DNA of 64,000 nucleotides, from the NCBI RefSeq assembly GCF_015904235.1, contig NZ_JADZLT010000040.1:186001-250000 (forward strand). Reading direction: 5' to 3'. Under the pieces are notes generated by a model. That model had not been told where the DNA came from. It worked only from the letters and a program-made list of their open reading frames with translations, and ran no database searches. Below are positions 26,037-38,497 of the stretch, one piece after another. The translations under genes and the position numbers were made by a program. The stretch is from Methylobrevis albus (GTDB lineage: Bacteria > Pseudomonadota > Alphaproteobacteria > Rhizobiales > Pleomorphomonadaceae). Position 1 is the stretch's first letter; each line of letters begins with the position of its first letter.

Positions 26037-27056
26037 ATGCCCCTGCTTGAGATCGAGAATCTCACCGTCGAGTTCGCCACGGTCAACGGCCGCTTCAAGG
26101 CCGTCGACGAGGTGTCTCTCACCTGCGACCGCGGCGAGATCCTCGCCATCGTCGGCGAATCGGGATCGGGCAAGTCGGTGTCGATGCTGGCGCTGATGGG
26201 CCTCCTGCCGTGGACCGCCAAGGTCACCGCCGACCGGATGTCGTTCGACGGCACCGATTTGCGCGGTCTCTCCGGCCGGCAGCGGCGGCGGATCGTCGGC
26301 AAGAACATGGCGATGATTTTCCAGGAGCCGATGTCGAGCCTCAACCCGTGCTTCACGGTCGGCTTCCAGATCGGCGAGGCGCTGAAGGTGCACCTCGGCC
26401 TCGACCGGGCGGAGCGGCGCAAGCGCACGATCGAACTGCTCGACCTCGTCGGCATCCCGGCGCCCGAAGCGCGGCTGAAGGCGTTTCCGCACCAGCTTTC
26501 GGGCGGCATGAGCCAGCGCGTGATGATCGCGATGGCGCTCGCCTGCAAGCCGAAGCTTTTGATCGCCGACGAGCCGACCACGGCGCTCGACGTCACCATC
26601 CAGGCGCAGATCCTCGACCTGCTGGTCGACCTGCAGCGTGAGCAGGGCATGGCGCTGGTGCTGATCACGCACGACATGGGCGTCGTCGCCGAGACGGCCG
26701 AGCGGGTGCAGGTGCAGTACGCCGGCCAGAAGGTGGAGGAGCAGCCGGTCGCCGGCCTGTTCGACGACCCGCACCATCCCTATACCGCGGCGCTGCTCGC
26801 CGCTCTTCCGGAGCGGGCGACGTCGCGGCGGCTGCCGTCGATCCCCGGTGTCGTGCCCGGGCAGTTCGACCGCCCGTCCGGCTGCCTGTTCAGCCCGCGC
26901 TGCCGCTACACCACCGAGCGCTGCCGCGAGCGCGTGCCGCACCGGCAGGGGGCAATGGCGGGCTTCGCGCTCTGCCACTATCCGCTGGTGCAGGGCCGAC
27001 CGATCGGCCACCCCGCCCCGAACCGCATCGCCAATGCCGCCGAGGAGCCCGCATGA
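26037..27056 (+). CDS. dppD: Dipeptide ABC transporter ATP-binding protein
   Basis: 339-residue ATPase. Walker [12 protein letters not shown]-loop [12 protein letters not shown], signature [15 protein letters not shown], Walker [13 protein letters not shown], and the oligopeptide-transporter C-terminal domain with its cluster of cysteines ([15 protein letters not shown]) that can bind an iron-sulfur cluster in relatives. The ATG at 26037 gives the family-typical start [13 protein letters not shown]. Overlaps dppF by four bases. Confidence 0.93.
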   Translation: MPLLEIENLTVEFATVNGRFKAVDEVSLTCDRGEILAIVGESGSGKSVSMLALMGLLPWTAKVTADRMSFDGTDLRGLSGRQRRRIVGKNMAMIFQEPMSSLNPCFTVGFQIGEALKVHLGLDRAERRKRTIELLDLVGIPAPEARLKAFPHQLSGGMSQRVMIAMALACKPKLLIADEPTTALDVTIQAQILDLLVDLQREQGMALVLITHDMGVVAETAERVQVQYAGQKVEEQPVAGLFDDPHHPYTAALLAALPERATSRRLPSIPGVVPGQFDRPSGCLFSPRCRYTTERCRERVPHRQGAMAGFALCHYPLVQGRPIGHPAPNRIANAAEEPA

Positions 27057-28045
27057 CGGCCGCAGCCCCTGTCGTCATCGAGGCCCGGGAGCTGTCCCGG
27101 ACCTATCAGCTCGGCCGCGGGCCGTTCCGCAAGACCGCCGAGGTGAAGGCGCTCGTCGGCGCGTCCTTCGTGCTGGAGCGCGGCCACACGCTGGCCGTCG
27201 TCGGCGAATCGGGTTGCGGCAAGTCCACGCTGGCGCGCGTCGTGACGATGATCGAGACCCCGACCGCCGGCAGCCTCGTCGTCGACGGCATGGACGTGAC
27301 CGCCGCGCATGGCGAGAGCGCCCGCGTCCTGCGCCTTGCGGTGCAGATCGTGTTTCAGGATCCCTACGGCTCGCTCAATCCGCGCCAGCGCGTCGGGCAG
27401 ATCCTGGAGGAACCGCTGGTCATCAACACGGACCAGAACGCCGAGACCCGCCGTGCGGCGGCGATCGAGATGCTGACACGGGTCGGGCTGCGGCCCGAGC
27501 ATTACGACCGCTATCCGCACATGTTCTCCGGCGGCCAGCGCCAGCGGATCGCCATCGCCCGGGCGCTGATGACGCGGCCGAAGGTGCTGGTGCTCGACGA
27601 GCCCGTCTCGGCGCTCGACGTCTCGATCCAGGCGCAGGTGCTCAACATCCTCACCGAACTGCAGTCCGAGTTCGGCCTCGCCTATCTCTTCATCAGCCAT
27701 GATCTTTCGGTCGTTCGCCACATGGCCGACGAGGTGCTGGTGATGTACCTCGGCCGCCCGGTCGAGCACGCGACGCGGGACGACATCTTCGCCGAGCCGC
27801 TGCACCCCTACAGCCGGGCGCTGTTGTCGGCGACGCCGGTCGCCGATCCGACGGCGCGGAAAGAGCGGATCCGGCTGAAAGGCGAGCTCCCCTCGCCGCT
27901 GGCGCCGCCGCCCGGCTGCGCCTTCCATCCGCGCTGCCCGTTCGCCAACGAGCGCTGCCGCCGTGAAGTGCCGGCGCTGCGGATCGAAGGCTCGCCGCTC
28001 GCCGTCGCCTGCCACGGCGTTCGCGAAGGCCGCATCCCGTCCTGA
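27053..28045 (+). CDS. dppF: Dipeptide ABC transporter ATP-binding protein
   Basis: 330-residue ATPase, second half of the DppDF pair. Walker [14 protein letters not shown]-loop [14 protein letters not shown], signature [15 protein letters not shown], Walker [14 protein letters not shown]-loop [10 protein letters not shown], and the Cys-containing C-terminal motif [15 protein letters not shown]. Starts in the dppD stop (ATGA). A GC-rich hairpin follows at 28060-28086. Confidence 0.94.
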   Translation: MTAAAPVVIEARELSRTYQLGRGPFRKTAEVKALVGASFVLERGHTLAVVGESGCGKSTLARVVTMIETPTAGSLVVDGMDVTAAHGESARVLRLAVQIVFQDPYGSLNPRQRVGQILEEPLVINTDQNAETRRAAAIEMLTRVGLRPEHYDRYPHMFSGGQRQRIAIARALMTRPKVLVLDEPVSALDVSIQAQVLNILTELQSEFGLAYLFISHDLSVVRHMADEVLVMYLGRPVEHATRDDIFAEPLHPYSRALLSATPVADPTARKERIRLKGELPSPLAPPPGCAFHPRCPFANERCRREVPALRIEGSPLAVACHGVREGRIPS

Positions 28046-28059
28046 GCGACGCGGCTCGC

Positions 28060-28086
28060 GCGCCGCCTCCCGGGGGAGGGCGGCGC
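28060..28086 (+). terminator. GC hairpin after dppF
   Basis: GCGCCGCCTCCC pairs with GGGAGGGCGGCGC, one bulge, two-base loop. There is no U-run, so it may stall polymerase weakly or protect the 3' end rather than terminate alone. Confidence 0.4.
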
Positions 28087-28150
28087 CCGTACAGAACTGT
28101 TAACCCTTGGTCAGCAATGGACCTGATAGGTTCGAGGCCACGGGGGGATC

Positions 28151-29428
28151 ATGCAGCTTCTGGACATTCCGACACTCGTTCTGGTGACGGTCGCCGTTAC
28201 GGCGCTCGCCGGGACTCTGTTCGGCATGCTCTGGCTGCAGTCGCGCAGCGAGACGAGTTACGCGCTCTGGGCGCTCGCCCACGGCCTCGGCACCGTCGGC
28301 TGCACCCTGCTGGCGCTCAGGAACGCGGTGCCGGACGTCGCCTCGATCATGGTCGCCAACGCGGTGATCTGCACCGGCTACGGCGTGCTGTGGGCCGGGC
28401 TGCGCACCTTCTTCAGGCTGCCGCCGCAGCCCTTCTGGGCGCTGTTCGGCACAATCGTCTGGCTGATCGCCTGCGCCGAGCCATCGGTCTACCAGTCGGT
28501 GACCGCCCGGATCGTGGTGCTGTCGGTCATCGTCGGCGGCTATTCCTTCATGACGGCCTTCGACGCCTGGCGCGGCTACCGGCAGGAGCCGCTGCGATCC
28601 GGCTTCGCCATCATCCTGCTGCACCTGCTGCACGGGCTGGCGTTCCTGCTGCGCATCCCGCTCGCGATTCTCGAGCCCGTCGGCCTCGCGCAGGGCATGC
28701 CCGCGTCGCCGTGGTTCGGCGTGCTGTCCTTCGAGACGATGATCAACGTCATCGCTATCGGCTATCTCTACATGGTGATGGCGAAGGAGCGGGCGGAGGC
28801 GGGGCTGCGCGCCGCGGCGACCGTCGATCCGCTGACCTGCGTCAGCAACCGCGGTGCCTTCGTCGACGCCACGGTGGCGCTGATGCGCCGGCGGCGGCGC
28901 GGCGGCGTGCTGCTGCTCGCCGATCTCGACCATTTCAAGCGCATCAACGACCGCTTCGGCCATCTCGCCGGCGACCACGCGCTGATCCGCTTCTGCGAGA
29001 TCACCCGCAGCGAACTGCCGCCCGACGCGCTGATCGGCCGCCTCGGCGGCGAGGAGTTCGGCGTGTTCCTGCCCGAGGCCGATCCGGCGACCGGCCGGGC
29101 CGTGGCGGAGCGGCTGCGGGCCGCGGTCGCGGCGACGGCGATCGTCTATCACGGCGACCGGCTGCCGGTGACCGTCAGCATCGGCCTTGCGGAATGCGGC
29201 CCCGACGCCGATTTCGGCGTGCTGTTCGCGGCGGCCGACCGCGCGCTCTATGCGGCGAAATCCGAGGGCCGCGACCGCGTCGCTTCCAGCATCGGCAAGA
29301 TGGCGGCGGCAAGACCGACGGCGGCGCCGGGCGCGGGGTCGTCCCCGGCCGTGCCGCGGGTGGACACGGCGGCCGCGACCGGAATGGTCGGCGCCGGCCA
29401 GCCGGTCGTCTCCCGCCGCGCGAGTTGA
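28151..29428 (+). CDS. Membrane-bound diguanylate cyclase (GGDEF)
   Basis: 425 residues: an N-terminal membrane part of about six or seven helices (residues 1-210), then a GGDEF domain (about 220-385) and a disordered tail rich in Ala and Pro. The active loop is RLGGEEFGVF, a form compatible with catalysis; DLDHFKRINDRFGHLAGD contains the metal- and substrate-binding residues. The inhibitory RxxD site is absent before GGEEF, so product inhibition by c-di-GMP may be lacking. GGGGGG precedes the ATG. Stands alone between dppF and a convergent AraC gene; signal unknown. Confidence 0.9.
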   Translation: MQLLDIPTLVLVTVAVTALAGTLFGMLWLQSRSETSYALWALAHGLGTVGCTLLALRNAVPDVASIMVANAVICTGYGVLWAGLRTFFRLPPQPFWALFGTIVWLIACAEPSVYQSVTARIVVLSVIVGGYSFMTAFDAWRGYRQEPLRSGFAIILLHLLHGLAFLLRIPLAILEPVGLAQGMPASPWFGVLSFETMINVIAIGYLYMVMAKERAEAGLRAAATVDPLTCVSNRGAFVDATVALMRRRRRGGVLLLADLDHFKRINDRFGHLAGDHALIRFCEITRSELPPDALIGRLGGEEFGVFLPEADPATGRAVAERLRAAVAATAIVYHGDRLPVTVSIGLAECGPDADFGVLFAAADRALYAAKSEGRDRVASSIGKMAAARPTAAPGAGSSPAVPRVDTAAATGMVGAGQPVVSRRAS

Positions 29429-29482
29429 GCCGGGATCCGCTGGGCAGACCCGGTTCGTGCCGGACTGTCCGGCCTGGAAGGC

Positions 29483-30493
29483 TCAGTGATTCCAGCCGCC
29501 CTCGGCCCGCATCTCGCCCGGCGTGCGGTCATAGGCACGGCGGAAGGCGCGGTTGAAGGTCGAGATGTCGCGGAAGCCGACCTCGAAGGCGATCGTCGCG
29601 ATGCTGGCGTGCGATCCCGCGCGCTGGATCGCCTGACGGGCCTTCTCCAGCCGCGTCTCGCGCAGCCGATCGGAGAAGCTGGTCTCGTCTTCCGCGAACA
29701 GCGCCTGGATGGTGCGCGCCGACAGGCCGACGATGCCGGCGAAGCGCTCGATGCCGAGATCGGGATCGGCATGGTGCAGGTCGATCGCGGTCTGCAGCGC
29801 GGCGCGGCGCACCGCCCGGCGGGCGGAGCGGCTGTCGTCCTCGGCGGCCGGGCGGTCGGCGCCGACGGTTGCCGCGATGAAGTCGGTCATGTGGCGGGCG
29901 AAGAGCTGCGCCACCACCTGGGGCATCTCCGCCTCGTTGCGCACCACGGCGTCTACATAGGCGAGCAGGCTGCGCAGCGCCGGGTTGCCGGCGCCGATGT
30001 GGCAAAAGTCGATGTCGGCGTGCGCCGGCGCACAGCTCGCCAGCAGCGCGCGCGGCAGCTTGATGCCGATGAAGCCGCCCCCGGTCGTCTCGAGGGTGTT
30101 GGCCGAGCGGGTCGACAGCAGCACCGCCTCGCCGGCACCGAACTCGGCCGTGCGCGCGCCTTGCGTGCAGCGGAGCTTGCCGGCGGTGGCGACCGAGAAG
30201 GTCAGGCTGTCGTCGGTGGCGCGGCGATGGTCCTCGCCGCGGTCCATCTTCATCGGCGACAGCACGTAGCGCGCGACCAGCACGCCGCCGACGACGACGA
30301 CGTCGGCATTGGCCGAGAAACGGCCGCTGCGGGTCGGGCGGACGGCGCAGGGGATGATCAGTTCGGCAAAGCGCTTCTGCCAGGTCTCGACGGTGCTGCG
30401 GTCGGCGGCGTCGCCTTCGCCGGTGACGGCGGTGTGCCGGCCGGGCGCGAGATCGGCGCTCTCCGGTGCGGTCTCCTCGAGAAGAGCGCCCAT
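29483..30493 (-). CDS. AraC-family transcriptional regulator
   Basis: 336 residues. C-terminal double helix-turn-helix of AraC type: IERFAGIVGLSARTIQALFAEDE (first HTH) and ATIAFEVGFRDISTFNRAFRRAYDRTPGEMR (second HTH with the family signature). The N-terminal part has the beta-rich AraC-binding-like-2 character (cupin-related). The start at 30493 has GGAGG five bases upstream. Convergent with the diguanylate cyclase; target genes are not evident in the window. Confidence 0.9.
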   Translation of the reverse strand: MGALLEETAPESADLAPGRHTAVTGEGDAADRSTVETWQKRFAELIIPCAVRPTRSGRFSANADVVVVGGVLVARYVLSPMKMDRGEDHRRATDDSLTFSVATAGKLRCTQGARTAEFGAGEAVLLSTRSANTLETTGGGFIGIKLPRALLASCAPAHADIDFCHIGAGNPALRSLLAYVDAVVRNEAEMPQVVAQLFARHMTDFIAATVGADRPAAEDDSRSARRAVRRAALQTAIDLHHADPDLGIERFAGIVGLSARTIQALFAEDETSFSDRLRETRLEKARQAIQRAGSHASIATIAFEVGFRDISTFNRAFRRAYDRTPGEMRAEGGWNH

Positions 30494-30661
30494 GGCATCC
30501 TCCGGAACGCGCGCGCCGGGCGGCGATGTCGCCGTCTCGACGTCTCGTAAGCGCTCGGCATGCGAACGGGGCGAAAGATGCCACGATTTTGCGCCTCACG
30601 CAAAGCCGTGTTGCGCCTGGTGCCAAGACTCATGGCCGGGGTCGGTCCTATGCTCGGCACC

Positions 30662-30675
30662 GTATTACGCAATAC
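30662..30675. promoter_or_regulatory. Inverted repeat upstream of the AraC gene
   Basis: GTATT (30662-30666) and AATAC (30671-30675) pair across ACGC. It lies about 170 bases upstream of the AraC-family start in an AT-richer patch and could be an autoregulatory site or part of a promoter. Assignment is tentative. Confidence 0.35.
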
Positions 30676-30748
30676 ATTTACCTCTGAACTTTCGTTGATT
30701 GTTTCATCCAGGGCTGCCCCCTCCGGATTTTGAAGCAGCTTCAAGAGA

Positions 30749-30777
30749 GACGGGCCGGTTTCGCCGGCCCGTCTTTT
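30749..30777 (+). terminator. Strong intrinsic terminator with no upstream known gene
   Basis: GACGGGCCGG pairs perfectly with CCGGCCCGTC across a TTTCG loop and is followed by TTTT. A second perfect palindrome, TTGAAGC-A-GCTTCAA (30730-30744), comes just before it. No recognised plus-strand gene ends here, so it may end a small RNA or short peptide message, or insulate groES from readthrough. Confidence 0.8.
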
Positions 30778-30904
30778 GTCGTTTCAGGCTGTGTCATCAG
30801 CGGTGCGGTGCAACGCCGGGCCGTGCCGGGGGCGCGGCAGCTGCTGCGCGGGGCACCCGTGGTCGCCGATCCCGGCGCGCAGCCGCAGCGCCGGTGCAGA
30901 CGCG

Positions 30905-30930
30905 CTGGCACTCTTTGCGCCGAGTGCCAA
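30905..30930. promoter_or_regulatory. CIRCE element (HrcA operator) of groESL
   Basis: CTGGCACTC (30905-30913) and GAGTGCCAA (30922-30930) form the classic HrcA-binding inverted repeat, eight of nine pairs matching. It lies about 125 bases before groES, where HrcA would repress transcription until heat shock. The spacer counts eight bases, while the consensus is nine. Confidence 0.87.
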
Positions 30931-31054
30931 AAATTTTCACGCCCCCTCTTGCGCCCCGTTTGTCCGAATGCCAGATCACGCCCGCGTGACGGCCCGAGCG
31001 CGGGCGTCACGCCTGTTTCTGTCAATCGCGAAGAGACAACAGACGGAGGTTCCC

Positions 31055-31369
31055 ATGACTTTTCGGCCCCTTCACGACCGCGTCGTCGTGCGCCGCATCG
31101 AGGCGGAGGCGAAGACCGCGGGTGGCATCATCATCCCGGATACCGCCAAGGAGAAGCCGCAGCAGGGCGAAGTGGTGGCCGTCGGCCCCGGCGCCCGCAA
31201 CGACAAGGGCGAGATCGTGCCGCTCGGCGTCGCCGCCGGCGACCGCATCCTGTTCGGCAAGTGGTCGGGCACCGAGGTGAAGATCGACGGCGAGGAGCTC
31301 CTGATCATGAAGGAGAGCGACATCCTCGGCGTGATCGAGATCACCGCCGCCGCGAAGCAGGCCGCCTGA
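31055..31369 (+). CDS. groES: Co-chaperonin GroES
   Basis: 104-residue cap of the GroEL folding chamber. Family sequence throughout: [16 protein letters not shown], the mobile loop [28 protein letters not shown] and [22 protein letters not shown] precedes the ATG at 31055. Forms an operon with groEL 53 bases downstream and is controlled by CIRCE. Confidence 0.97.
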   Translation: MTFRPLHDRVVVRRIEAEAKTAGGIIIPDTAKEKPQQGEVVAVGPGARNDKGEIVPLGVAAGDRILFGKWSGTEVKIDGEELLIMKESDILGVIEITAAAKQAA

Positions 31370-31389
31370 GCGCCGCCGCCCCCAGCTGA

Positions 31390-33057
<1,668 letters not shown>

Positions 33058-33081
33058 TCGTTCGCAAATTCGATCCTCGAG

Positions 33082-33108
33082 ATGGCGCGGCGAAAGCCGC
33101 GCCATTTT
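33082..33108 (+). terminator. Intrinsic terminator of groESL
   Basis: ATGGCGCGGC pairs perfectly with GCCGCGCCAT across a GAAA tetraloop, followed by TTT. It starts 25 bases after the groEL stop. Confidence 0.88.
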
Positions 33109-33293
33109 CGTAAGGGGGGCGAAGCGCGCCGCCGCAACCGCGGCAGGGCCGGCGCACGCGCGTTGCCACCAAAGCGCCTTGTTGCGCTGCACCCCTTCCG
33201 TCACGGAACCGTCGCACCTATTTGCGATGTGGCATGAAATCTGCCGACCGGCAGATCGATAGCGCCTGTCGCCGAGAGCGAGACGTCATACAG

Positions 33294-34631
33294 ATGACCA
33301 CCGTGACGCTGCTGATCGCCTCCTTCTGCCTGTTCGCCCTCACCGTCCACGTCACCGGCATCCTCGCGGTTCTCGTCCGCGATGTCGTCCGGGCGAAGCA
33401 GCCCCCGGCCGGCACCGCGCTGCCGGCGGTCACGATCCTCAGACCGGTCCGCGGCATCGAGAACCATCTCGAGGAGACGCTGCGCTCGGCCTTCGAGCTC
33501 GACCACGACACCTACGAGGTGGTGTTCTGCGTCGCCGATGCCGACGACCCGGTGATCGCGCTCTGCGAGCAACTGATCGCCGAATACCCGGCGGTGCCCG
33601 CCCGCATTCTCGTCGGCGACGACCGCATCAGCGTCAATCCGAAGCTCAACAACCTCGTCAAGGGTTGGGCCGACGCGCGGCACGAGTTCGTAGTGATGGC
33701 CGACAGCAACGTGCTGATGCCGCGCGACTACCTCGCGCAGCTCTTCGCCGCCTGGATGCCCGACACCGGTCTCGTCTGCTCGCCCCCCGTCGGCAGCCGG
33801 CCGGACGGCTTCTGCGCCGAGATCGAATGCGCCTTCCTCAACAGCTTCCAGGGCCGCTGGCAGCTCGCGGCCGACGCCGTCGGCATCGGCTTCGCCCAGG
33901 GCAAGACCATGCTCTGGCGCAAGGCCGACCTCGACCGCGCCGGCGGCATCGCCCAGCTCGCCTCCGAGGCCGCCGAAGACGCGGCCTCGACCAAGGTGGT
34001 GCGCGGCGCGGGCCTGAAGGTGCGGCTGGTGCGGCGGCCGTTCCCGCAGCCGCTCGGCAAGCGCAGCCTCGCGGAAGTCTGGAACCGGCAGCTGCGCTGG
34101 GCGCGCCTGCGCCGGATGTCGTTCCCGCTGTTCTTCGCGCCCGAGGTGCTGGCCGGCGGCTTCCTGCCGGTGCTCGGCGCCGTGGCGCTCGCGGTGCTCG
34201 GCGTGATCCCGGCCGTCGCGGCGGCCGGCTTCGCCGTGCTCTGGTACGGCGCCGAGGTGGTGCTGGCGCTGCGGCTCGGCTGGCCGGTGTCGCCGAAGGC
34301 GCTCGCCGCCTGGATCGTGCGTGACGCCAGCCTGCCGGTGCTGTGGTTCGCTGCGCTCGGCGGCAACGGCTTCAACTGGCGCGGCAACGCCATGGACATG
34401 CGCAACATGGTGATTCTCAGCAGCGCGCCGGCCACGGCGATGGCCGGCACCGCCGGCGAGGGCGCGCTCGGCGCCGGCCCCGGCCCCGGCTGGCGCAGCC
34501 TGCGCCAGAGCCGTGCCGTCTCGGCGGTGTGGCGGCGCGGGCCGCGAACCGGCGCCGGCGTCTCGGCCCGCTCCTGGCGCCAGAGCCTGCGCGCCGCGAT
34601 GAGCCGCAGCGGGCGCAAGCGGCCGGATTGA
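33294..34631 (+). CDS. Ceramide glucosyltransferase-type glycosyltransferase (GT21)
   Basis: 445 residues, membrane-bound. N-terminal helix (VTLLIASFCLFALTVHVTGI), then a GT-A domain with VTILRPVRGIENHLEETL, the Asp motif VADADDP, VVMADSNVLMP and the hallmark QLRWARLRRM, and two or more C-terminal membrane helices. Rhizobial relatives transfer sugar to ceramide or diacylglycerol; HpnI in hopanoid synthesis is also similar, but no hopanoid genes are nearby. The last 60 residues are basic and low-complexity, beyond the family core. The ATG at 33294 is chosen because it directly precedes the first helix. Confidence 0.85.
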   Translation: MTTVTLLIASFCLFALTVHVTGILAVLVRDVVRAKQPPAGTALPAVTILRPVRGIENHLEETLRSAFELDHDTYEVVFCVADADDPVIALCEQLIAEYPAVPARILVGDDRISVNPKLNNLVKGWADARHEFVVMADSNVLMPRDYLAQLFAAWMPDTGLVCSPPVGSRPDGFCAEIECAFLNSFQGRWQLAADAVGIGFAQGKTMLWRKADLDRAGGIAQLASEAAEDAASTKVVRGAGLKVRLVRRPFPQPLGKRSLAEVWNRQLRWARLRRMSFPLFFAPEVLAGGFLPVLGAVALAVLGVIPAVAAAGFAVLWYGAEVVLALRLGWPVSPKALAAWIVRDASLPVLWFAALGGNGFNWRGNAMDMRNMVILSSAPATAMAGTAGEGALGAGPGPGWRSLRQSRAVSAVWRRGPRTGAGVSARSWRQSLRAAMSRSGRKRPD

Positions 34632-34744
34632 ACGCGCGGCGGGTGGTCGCCCGCCGGTGGCTGCGATGGTGTCGCGACGAGTTCTCAGGCTACCCTGTCG
34701 ACGCCCAGAACATTCGGGCGGATGCGATCCGAGACCTGTTCACG

Positions 34745-35143
34745 ATGATCATTTCTTCAACGGCGCGCGGGCGAGTGACGCGGTTTCTAGGCCTCGGCGT
34801 CATGCTGATCATGGCGTCGTGCCGACACGCACCCGCCACGGGGGTGGACGGAGACTATCGGCAAGTTCTGCAAGCTCACTTCACAAAGATAGCTTCAAAT
34901 TCAACAATCGGTTCCGCATCAAACCGGAAAGACCTGCGGCTCGTGAATCTCGAACTGAAAGTTGCCCCGGACGGCAGTATCTATGATTTGGAGATCACCA
35001 GGTCGGAGATGTCCGCGATGTACGCGGGCATGGTTCTCCAGGCCGTGAGAGATGGCGGGAAAGTGGCTCCTCCACCCCCGGGGTTCGCCGGCAGGCGTGT
35101 GGGCATAGTCTATGAAGTCGGTCCAAAGCCGAAGGCTGAATAG
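34745..35143 (+). CDS. Putative lipoprotein with TonB-C-like domain
   Basis: 132 residues of unknown function. A lipobox-like LIMASC ends a hydrophobic segment (FLGLGVMLIMASC), so Cys26 may be lipidated. The C-terminal half resembles the TonB C-terminal fold: LVNLELKVAPDGSIYDLEITRSE, a helix with MVLQAVRDGG, then KVAPPPPGFAGRRVGIVYEVG. It is visibly less GC-rich than its neighbours, with codons ending in A or T used often, suggesting recent acquisition. No ribosome site is obvious. Alone between two unrelated genes. Confidence 0.68.
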   Translation: MIISSTARGRVTRFLGLGVMLIMASCRHAPATGVDGDYRQVLQAHFTKIASNSTIGSASNRKDLRLVNLELKVAPDGSIYDLEITRSEMSAMYAGMVLQAVRDGGKVAPPPPGFAGRRVGIVYEVGPKPKAE

Positions 35144-35323
35144 CCGGAGCAGTGTTGAGGCCCGCCTGCAGGTGGCGGATCTCTCCGTCGAGCGATGTCC
35201 CGAATCTCACAACGCCGTGATGCGGCGGGGCAGGGCCGGCCTTGCGGCCTATACTCTCCGTCGTCCCGCCCCCGGCCGCCGCTGAGGCATGGCCGTGTCC
35301 AACGAGCGGAGGAGGAGACCAGC

Positions 35324-36205
35324 ATGGCCGAGCGCGTCCAGATCACCCAGGAGATGATCCGCCTCTACGACGAGTACACCCACCTGACGCTCGACCGGCG
35401 CGGCTTCCTCGAGAAGCTGACGCGCGCTGCCGGCTCCGGCGCGGCGGCCGCGGCGATCGTGCCGCTGCTGGAAGCCAGCAAGGCGCGCGCGGCGGTGATC
35501 GCCGAGGACGACGCGCGCGTCGTCACCGAGACCGTGCGCTGGGCCGGCGAGGGCGGCGAGATGAGCGGCTATCTGGTGCGCCCGGCCGGCGTCACCGACA
35601 AGCTGCCCGGCGTCATCGTCATCCACGAGAATCGCGGCCTCAACGGCCATATCCAGGACGTCGCCCGCCGCATGGCGCTCGAGGGCTTCGTCGCGCTCGC
35701 CCCCGATTTCCTGGCGCCGGCCGGCGGCACGCCCGCCGACGAGGACCGGGCGCGCGAGATGATCGGCGCGCTCGACCCGGTGGTGACCGTCTCGAACGCG
35801 GTCGCCACCGTCGGCTTCCTCGCCGGGCACGAGGCGACGACGGGCAAGGTCGGGGCGATCGGCTTCTGCTGGGGCGGCGCGATGGTGAACCAGCTCGCCA
35901 CCGCCGATCCCGACCTCGGCGCCGGCGTCGCCTACTACGGCCGGACCCCCGACGCGCAGGCGGTGCCGAACATCAAGGCGCGGATGCTGCTGCATTATGC
36001 GGGGCTCGACGAGCGCATCAACGCCGGCATCCCGGACTACGAGGCGGCGCTGAAGGCGGCAGGCGTCACCTACGAAATCCACGTCTACGAGGGCGCCAAC
36101 CACGCCTTCAACAACGACACCTCGGCGGCGCGCTACGACGCGGCGGCGGCCGGACTGGCGTGGGAGCGGACGTCGGCGTTCTTGAAGTCGGCGCTGGCGG
36201 GGTAG
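35324..36205 (+). CDS. Dienelactone hydrolase-family protein with Tat-like signal
   Basis: Alpha/beta hydrolase, 293 residues. The Cys-Asp-His triad is readable: Cys in IGFCWGGAM, Asp in YAGLDERIN, His in EGANHAFNND. Conserved VIVIHENRGLNGHIQDVARRM follows residue 95. A twin-arginine-like stretch (DRRGFLEKLTRAAGSGAAAAAI) begins near residue 24, so export is likely despite the long leader. GGAGGAGG precedes the ATG. Relatives in proteobacteria share this leader. Substrate unknown; a long palindromic repeat follows immediately. Confidence 0.88.
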   Translation: MAERVQITQEMIRLYDEYTHLTLDRRGFLEKLTRAAGSGAAAAAIVPLLEASKARAAVIAEDDARVVTETVRWAGEGGEMSGYLVRPAGVTDKLPGVIVIHENRGLNGHIQDVARRMALEGFVALAPDFLAPAGGTPADEDRAREMIGALDPVVTVSNAVATVGFLAGHEATTGKVGAIGFCWGGAMVNQLATADPDLGAGVAYYGRTPDAQAVPNIKARMLLHYAGLDERINAGIPDYEAALKAAGVTYEIHVYEGANHAFNNDTSAARYDAAAAGLAWERTSAFLKSALAG

Positions 36206-36572
36206 GGGCGCTGGGGGGCTGTGCCGTGGGGCTTCCCCCCTCCCTGTCCCTCCCCCGCTTCGCAGGAGAGGGGACGATGGGCGAGAGGGCTTTCGTAACG
36301 CGAAGGCTGCGCCGAAGCGAGGCGCTGATGACCGAGGCGCCCTAACCTCCTGCGTCCCCTCTCCTGCGAAGCGGGGGAGGGACAGGGAGGGGGAAGCCCC
36401 ACGGCACGACGGATCAGATCCGCCCCCGTCTTTCCACAAATCCCGGCAGCTCCCTGAATTTCCCTCCACCTCTTGCACAAAGTTGCAGGCATCGATCAAA
36501 AAAGCTGGCGCGTTTTTGATCTCCTGCCTATGATCCCGCGCGTTTGCAGGGACGGTCGGAGAGAACCAAAAA
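36206..36572. other. Gap between dienelactone hydrolase and pgi
   Basis: 367 bases. The first half is the long palindrome at 36221-36407; the rest (36408-36572) is less GC-rich and probably holds the pgi promoter. I cannot pick a convincing -35/-10 pair. Confidence 0.55.
36221..36407. repeat. Long inverted repeat, copy 3 (GC-palindrome superfamily, type 2)
   Basis: Arms 36221-36276 and 36353-36407 are 55-56 bases and complementary throughout except for one extra C in the left arm; the loop is 76 bases. The whole element, loop included, is homologous to 52184-52373 in reverse orientation. The left arm starts GTGCCGTGGGGCTTCC and ends CGCAGGAGAGGGGACG. It begins 16 bases after the hydrolase stop. 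Confidence 0.95.
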
Positions 36573-38213
<1,641 letters not shown>

Positions 38214-38313
38214 TCCTTCCCCGGCCCGGCGGCCCGCTCCCCGCGGATCTGCCGGCCGGGGCCTCGGCGTGATCGTCCGCCCCTGCGACGATCCGCCGGC
38301 TTGACCTCTTCCG

Positions 38314-38337
38314 CCCCGGCGCCGTGCCGGGGTTTTT
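38314..38337 (+). terminator. Intrinsic terminator between pgi and zwf
   Basis: CCCCGGC pairs with GCCGGGG across GCCGT and is followed by TTTTT. It lies 100 bases after pgi and 160 before zwf, so zwf must have its own promoter after this point. Confidence 0.85.
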
Positions 38338-38497
38338 CCGGGGCGGCTCCCGCCCCACGGATGCAATGCGGATGGTGCTCCGCTAGGATGCGGCGAGAAC
38401 GGCCGGCGATGGCCGGTGGCCCCGCTGGTCCTTCGTGTCGCCGCCCGTTCCATGGCCGATCCGCCATGGTCGTCCGGACTGTCCCGCAAGGAGCTCC

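Larger units (their letters stand above)
30494..31054. other. Control region between AraC gene and groES
   Basis: 561 bases without an established gene. From left to right it holds an inverted repeat (30662-30675), a possible 33-codon frame (30632-30733), a perfect intrinsic terminator (30749-30777) and a CIRCE element (30905-30930). The part around 30600-30740 is less GC-rich than the genes around it. Confidence 0.6.

Noticed and set aside
24366-27011. An 881-codon minus-strand frame
   Set aside because: Antisense to dppC, the YbjN gene and dppD, all with clear motifs. The composition is that of a GC-bias shadow.
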